Positions 5,973 to 8,974 of a DNA stretch of 8,974 nucleotides are shown here, one piece after another; the stretch's first letter is position 1, and each line of letters begins with the position of its first letter. The position numbers and the translations under genes are program-made. The stretch is from Planctomycetota bacterium (GTDB lineage: Bacteria; Planctomycetota; Phycisphaerae; Sedimentisphaerales; SG8-4): contig JAUWKC010000042.1 in NCBI GenBank assembly GCA_030607345.1, positions 1-8,974 on the forward strand. The letters are read 5' to 3'. The notes under the pieces were generated by a model, which was not told the DNA's origin, did no database searches, and was given only the letters and a program-made list of their open reading frames with translations.

Positions 5973-7481
5973 TTATCCGACCTTCAGTGCCTCGGCCTTT
6001 GCCAGAGGCAGTTCAAAGGCGAACGTACTTCCCTGGCCTGGTTTACTTTTGACAAAGACCCGGCCATTGTGAACTTTTTCGACTATTTGCCGGACAAGGT
6101 TAAGTCCCAACCCTGTTCCTTTTGCCTGATTTTTGTTTGCACCGACTCTGTAAAATTTGTCAAACACGTGTTCGATTTCATCCTCTGGAATTCCGACGCC
6201 GGTATCGCTAACACTGACCCGGACGGTCTTTGCAATCTCATCGACCTCGGTTTCGACTTTGACCGAACCTCCCGCCGGCGTATATTTGACGGCGTTGCTG
6301 AGCAGATTGACGATAACCTGCGACATCATATCCTTGTCCACGTAAGCCTGGCCAAAAATGATAGGCTCCTGACCGATAACTGTTATGTTTTTCTCCTCAG
6401 CGTAGCTCTTTATCATCTGCAATTGCTCTTCTATCAACACGGTAAGGCTAACCGGCTGCTTATCGACTTTTATGAGACCCGATTCTATGCGTGAGACGTT
6501 AAGAATATCTTCTATGAGGCGATTCAGGCGATGGGCCTGGTTCTGTATTACGTCGTAAAACTCTTTTCTTGTTTCTTCGTCGTCAGCTTCGCCCTCGCAA
6601 AGCATCTCCGAATAGGCAGTGATGGAGGCGAGAGGCGTTTTCAGCTCGTGGGAGACGTGGCTGACGAAATCGTTCTTCATCTGCGATACTTCCTTTTCGC
6701 GTGTAATATCGTGCAGTACGCCCACGACTCCGCAGACGTTCTGGCTCTGGTCGTAAACGCAGGAAACGATGCAATCAAAGGTTCTCGCTCTGCCCTGGTC
6801 TGTGAACTCGATTTCCTGTCTTGCTGTGTGTCCTCTGCTTTTTCTGCTGTGGCTTAAGAAATCCACGAACTGGCGTTTATCCCGGTCCACCAATTCACCG
6901 AGCGGTTTATGCTGTGCGGATTTGAAATCAAAATTGAGGAGTTTTCCGGCCGCCTCGTTGGCCATCAGGACCTTATCAGACTCATCAAGAACGACAACGG
7001 CGTCATGGATGCTGTATATGATGGCTTCGGTATTTCGTTTTTGCCTTTCGGAAAGCTGAATCTGGAGCTGGAGGTCCCTGAGCTGCTCTGTGAGCCTGCG
7101 ATTATAGTCGGCACCGTTGTCAAAGCGCCGGCTAATAGCGTTATTCAATTGGCCTATCAAGGAGCCCTCAAGGCCCGAAGTATCCTCCGGGGCTGACGTT
7201 TCGGCGGTTGTATCGTTATTATCCTCGCCCTTTTGCCTCAGCGATTCGACGACGGACATAACCTGCGAGGTGAGTTTTACCAGGCGCCAGCCAAGAAAGA
7301 ACACACCTGCTGCGCCGATAACACAACAGACGTCGGCCAGATTGCGGCTGTCGAGATGTGCTGCCGCGGCGGGATTGAACCTGCCGGCGAGGCCGCCCAA
7401 TAACAAACAACCTGCCACAAAAATCGTGACTGCCACGTATAAGTTTCTTACCGATTTCAATTCAGCAATCCCCTTGCTCAC
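5973..7481 (-). CDS. Membrane-bound PAS sensor histidine kinase
   Basis: This 502-residue two-component sensor autophosphorylates on a histidine and passes phosphate to a receiver domain, probably the CheY-like protein encoded next. It has two membrane segments (about 13-33 and 49-68) joined by only about 15 outside residues, so it is unlikely to sense a periplasmic ligand with a folded domain. A variable linker (70-125) and a coiled coil (about 126-150) lead to a PAS domain (about 150-262, IIYSIHDAVVVLDESDKVLM). The HisKA motif has H278 (SHVSHELKTP). The catalytic domain has N396 (NLLSNAVKYTP), the G1 box DTGVG at 426-430, the F box near 440-445 and the G2 box GTGLGL at 455-460. All catalytic motifs are intact, in the PhoR/ResE style. 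The start is GTG, with GGAG 17 bases upstream, which is far. A TTG at 7460 with AAGGGG nine bases before it is a good alternative start. Confidence 0.93.
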   Translation of the reverse strand: MSKGIAELKSVRNLYVAVTIFVAGCLLLGGLAGRFNPAAAAHLDSRNLADVCCVIGAAGVFFLGWRLVKLTSQVMSVVESLRQKGEDNNDTTAETSAPEDTSGLEGSLIGQLNNAISRRFDNGADYNRRLTEQLRDLQLQIQLSERQKRNTEAIIYSIHDAVVVLDESDKVLMANEAAGKLLNFDFKSAQHKPLGELVDRDKRQFVDFLSHSRKSRGHTARQEIEFTDQGRARTFDCIVSCVYDQSQNVCGVVGVLHDITREKEVSQMKNDFVSHVSHELKTPLASITAYSEMLCEGEADDEETRKEFYDVIQNQAHRLNRLIEDILNVSRIESGLIKVDKQPVSLTVLIEEQLQMIKSYAEEKNITVIGQEPIIFGQAYVDKDMMSQVIVNLLSNAVKYTPAGGSVKVETEVDEIAKTVRVSVSDTGVGIPEDEIEHVFDKFYRVGANKNQAKGTGLGLNLVRQIVEKVHNGRVFVKSKPGQGSTFAFELPLAKAEALKVG

Positions 7482-7520
7482 AAGAGCTAAACTCGTAACT
7501 CCATCGACATCGAAGAATTA

Positions 7521-8744
7521 TCAATTGCCGCCGTCTTTGGCTTTTGCAAGAAAGCGTCCGAGCTCACTGTCCGGGTTTATCCGTAGGGCCTTTGTGTAAG
7601 CGCCGTCGGCGCGGTCGAGCTCACCAAGCTGCTCATAGCATCGGCCCGTCATCAGCCAGGCGAATGCGGCGTTGTTCTTGTCGGCGGTTATCCTTTTGAA
7701 GGTTTCGGCGGCCTGGCTGTAATTGCCGTCTGCATACTGAGCACAACCCATCAATGCAGCGGCATCGGCGTAGCCGGGTCTTAGAGAATTTGCCTTCCGT
7801 GCGCACATAAGCGCCCGCCTGGTCAATCCGGCGCCGAGCGCCGCCTGGCCCATCTTTACCCAGACCTCGGCGTTTTCTCTTTCGTGCACGGTGAGCTTGC
7901 CGTAGCAATTGACGGCCTGGTCATACCGGCCGCTTTTCATACTGCACAGTGCGGCTGTTTGCAGATAGAGCTTTTTCCGTTGTTTGTCCTCGGCAGAAAT
8001 CTGCTTTTGAGAAGCAGTGTCGTCTTCAAAGCGTCCGGCCAATTTATTGAAGATTTCGGCAGCCTGGTCCCACTGGCCGTCGAACACATAACAGTATCCG
8101 AGCGACTCGGCTATGTCGATATCGTCATTCGCCAGCAACATCGCCTGTTTATAAAGCTCCGCAGCCTGCTGGTTTCTTCCGAGTCGAGACAAAGTATCGG
8201 CGGCGGCAACCTTGAGCGAAATCTGTGCCGGCATAATCTGCATCTTTTCCCGAAGCATCTTTATGCCCTCTTCGGACTGTCTGCGAGCGTTGCAGGTCTC
8301 GGCGACGGCAAGGATGTAGTCGACATTTGTCGGGGCAAGCATCATCGCCTTGTTGTAATGCGACCAGGCCTGGTCTGTCTGTCTGAACTGCTGGGCCGTC
8401 ACGCCGAGCCAATACCATCCCTCGTGAAGGTTTTCATCCAGCTCGACGGCCAACTGCAATTCGCCGGATGCTCTTGGCGCCTGTCCCTGTGCCACCAGAA
8501 GCTTGCCGAACAACAGATGCGCCTGCGGTACCTGCGGGTCGGCGTCGAGGCATTCCCTTATGTTTTTTTCAGCCTCTTTGTATTGGCCGTTGCCGTACTG
8601 CTGCCGGGCCAGTGCGAGTTTGATTTGTGCAGAGGCCTTTTGCCATCTTTCCTTGGCGAGCTTTTTGTTCTGCTCGTGCGTCTGGCATCCTGCACAGGCC
8701 GCCAGCACTGCCGCTATTGCCACAATTAGTGTTTTCCTTAACAT
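7521..8744 (-). CDS. Tetratricopeptide-repeat lipoprotein
   Basis: This 407-residue protein is predicted to be exported and lipid-anchored. The N-terminus MLRKTLIVAIAAVLAACAGC is a signal peptide with lipobox LAAC, giving Cys17 as the likely modified residue (Cys20 is a second candidate). From about residue 40 to 392 it is nearly all TPR helix pairs, around ten, for example at 74-107, 108-141, 291-324 and 359-392. Such repeats bind other proteins. A TPR lipoprotein beside pilus or secretion genes recalls PilF/PilW, which helps secretin assembly, but this one has more repeats and the role is inference. The ATG at 8744 is chosen over an in-frame TTG at 8789 because GGAG sits 9 bases before it and the signal peptide starts there. 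It is probably the first gene of the cluster, 39 bases before the kinase gene. Confidence 0.88.
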   Translation of the reverse strand: MLRKTLIVAIAAVLAACAGCQTHEQNKKLAKERWQKASAQIKLALARQQYGNGQYKEAEKNIRECLDADPQVPQAHLLFGKLLVAQGQAPRASGELQLAVELDENLHEGWYWLGVTAQQFRQTDQAWSHYNKAMMLAPTNVDYILAVAETCNARRQSEEGIKMLREKMQIMPAQISLKVAAADTLSRLGRNQQAAELYKQAMLLANDDIDIAESLGYCYVFDGQWDQAAEIFNKLAGRFEDDTASQKQISAEDKQRKKLYLQTAALCSMKSGRYDQAVNCYGKLTVHERENAEVWVKMGQAALGAGLTRRALMCARKANSLRPGYADAAALMGCAQYADGNYSQAAETFKRITADKNNAAFAWLMTGRCYEQLGELDRADGAYTKALRINPDSELGRFLAKAKDGGN

Positions 8745-8753
8745 CTTCAATTT

Positions 8754-8757
8754 CTCC
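8754..8757 (-). promoter_or_regulatory. Ribosome binding site of the TPR lipoprotein gene
   Basis: GGAG on the minus strand lies 9 bases before the ATG at 8744. It decides for a start that puts the lipoprotein signal peptide at the very N-terminus. Confidence 0.7.
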
Positions 8758-8803
8758 GTTACAATTTTTGTCCCTAATCGTAATAACAATGTTTTATCAA
8801 TCA

Positions 8804-8836
8804 GGGTTCCCAGACCTGTCCGAGGCCTGGGAACCC
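8804..8836 (-). terminator. Strong 14-bp hairpin between the right-end gene and the TPR gene
   Basis: In the minus-strand RNA, arms GGGTTCCCAG and CTGGGAACCC are perfectly complementary over 10 bp. The stem then continues through one G-U pair and three more pairs to a 5-base loop (CGGAC). On the plus strand the G-U pair would be an A-C mismatch, so the structure fits a minus-strand transcript. It begins about 20 bases after the stop of the right-end gene and ends 59 bases before the TPR start. No T-run follows, so it may be a weak intrinsic terminator, an RNA 3'-end stabiliser or a dispersed palindromic repeat. Confidence 0.5.
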
Positions 8837-8857
8837 CGTTTGGTCATACAACAAGCG

Positions 8858-8974
8858 TTACAGCCTTTTCCACATTGGCGCTTCTTCGTCTTCGATAACG
8901 CCAAGCATAATGCGCTCAATTTGAGACACCTCGTCGGGGGTGATTTCACCGATGAGCGTTTCTCTGAGCCTGAG
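8858..8974 (-). CDS. C-terminal end of an unidentified gene (partial)
   Basis: An open frame enters from the right edge and ends at TAA (8860-8858), giving the last 38 residues, from LRLRETLIGEI to EAPMWKRL. The peptide is charged and probably helical (ITPDEVSQIERIMLG). I do not recognise the family. The evidence that it is coding is the absence of stops, sensible composition, the same strand as all other genes here, and a strong hairpin just downstream of the stop. The start lies outside the window. Confidence 0.5.
   Translation of the reverse strand, partial: LRLRETLIGEITPDEVSQIERIMLGVIEDEEAPMWKRL

Noticed and set aside
7884..8729. A 281-codon open frame on the plus strand
   Set aside because: It is antisense to the TPR lipoprotein, which has a clear signal peptide, lipobox and repeats. 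The plus-strand peptide shows no family features.
8745..8789. TTG at 8789 as the start of the TPR protein
   Set aside because: It adds 15 residues before the signal peptide and would place the good GGAG site inside the coding region. The ATG at 8744 fits better.
8745..8803. Sigma-70 type promoter before the TPR gene
   Set aside because: TTGATA and TTGTTA hexamers occur on the minus strand, but no convincing -10 element lies at the right spacing, so no promoter is called.

Overview
The window looks like a piece of a Planctomycetota chromosome, most likely class Phycisphaerae and probably from an environmental genome. The evidence is indirect. The GC content is moderate. The divergent GspE and GspF proteins suit a bacterium with an unusual type II secretion or type IV pilus system. 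The left end carries an AT-rich repeat whose forced translation (KQSQF, NKANF) resembles, from memory, spurious 'hypothetical proteins' scattered through such genomes. No rRNA or other lineage marker is present, so the assignment is tentative.

All supported genes lie on the minus strand and read right to left. The 3' end of an unidentified gene (8858-8974) is followed by a strong hairpin (8804-8836). Then come a TPR lipoprotein (8744-7521), a membrane sensor histidine kinase (7481-5973), a single-domain CheY-like response regulator (5868-5473), a GAF + HD-GYP cyclic-di-GMP phosphodiesterase (5449-3692), a STAS-domain anti-sigma factor antagonist (3695-3360), a GspE/PilB assembly ATPase (3313-1592) and a GspF/PilC platform protein (1577-357). 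Gaps are 39, 104, 23, -4, 46 and 14 bases, consistent with one transcription unit, although the larger gap before the response regulator could hold an extra promoter. The last 356 bases are non-coding: two small hairpins after gspF, then the dispersed repeat.

The cluster joins a signalling module to two core parts of a type II secretion or type IV pilus machine. The kinase probably phosphorylates the CheY-like protein. The HD-GYP enzyme would lower cyclic-di-GMP. The N-terminal MshEN-type domain of the ATPase is of a family known to bind cyclic-di-GMP, which suggests a local control loop. The STAS protein adds a possible partner-switching branch whose kinase and phosphatase are not in the window. 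No pilin, secretin or prepilin peptidase gene is present, so the E-F pair must work with components encoded elsewhere. The most striking single residue is an Asn in place of the usual Thr/Ser after the Walker A lysine of the ATPase.
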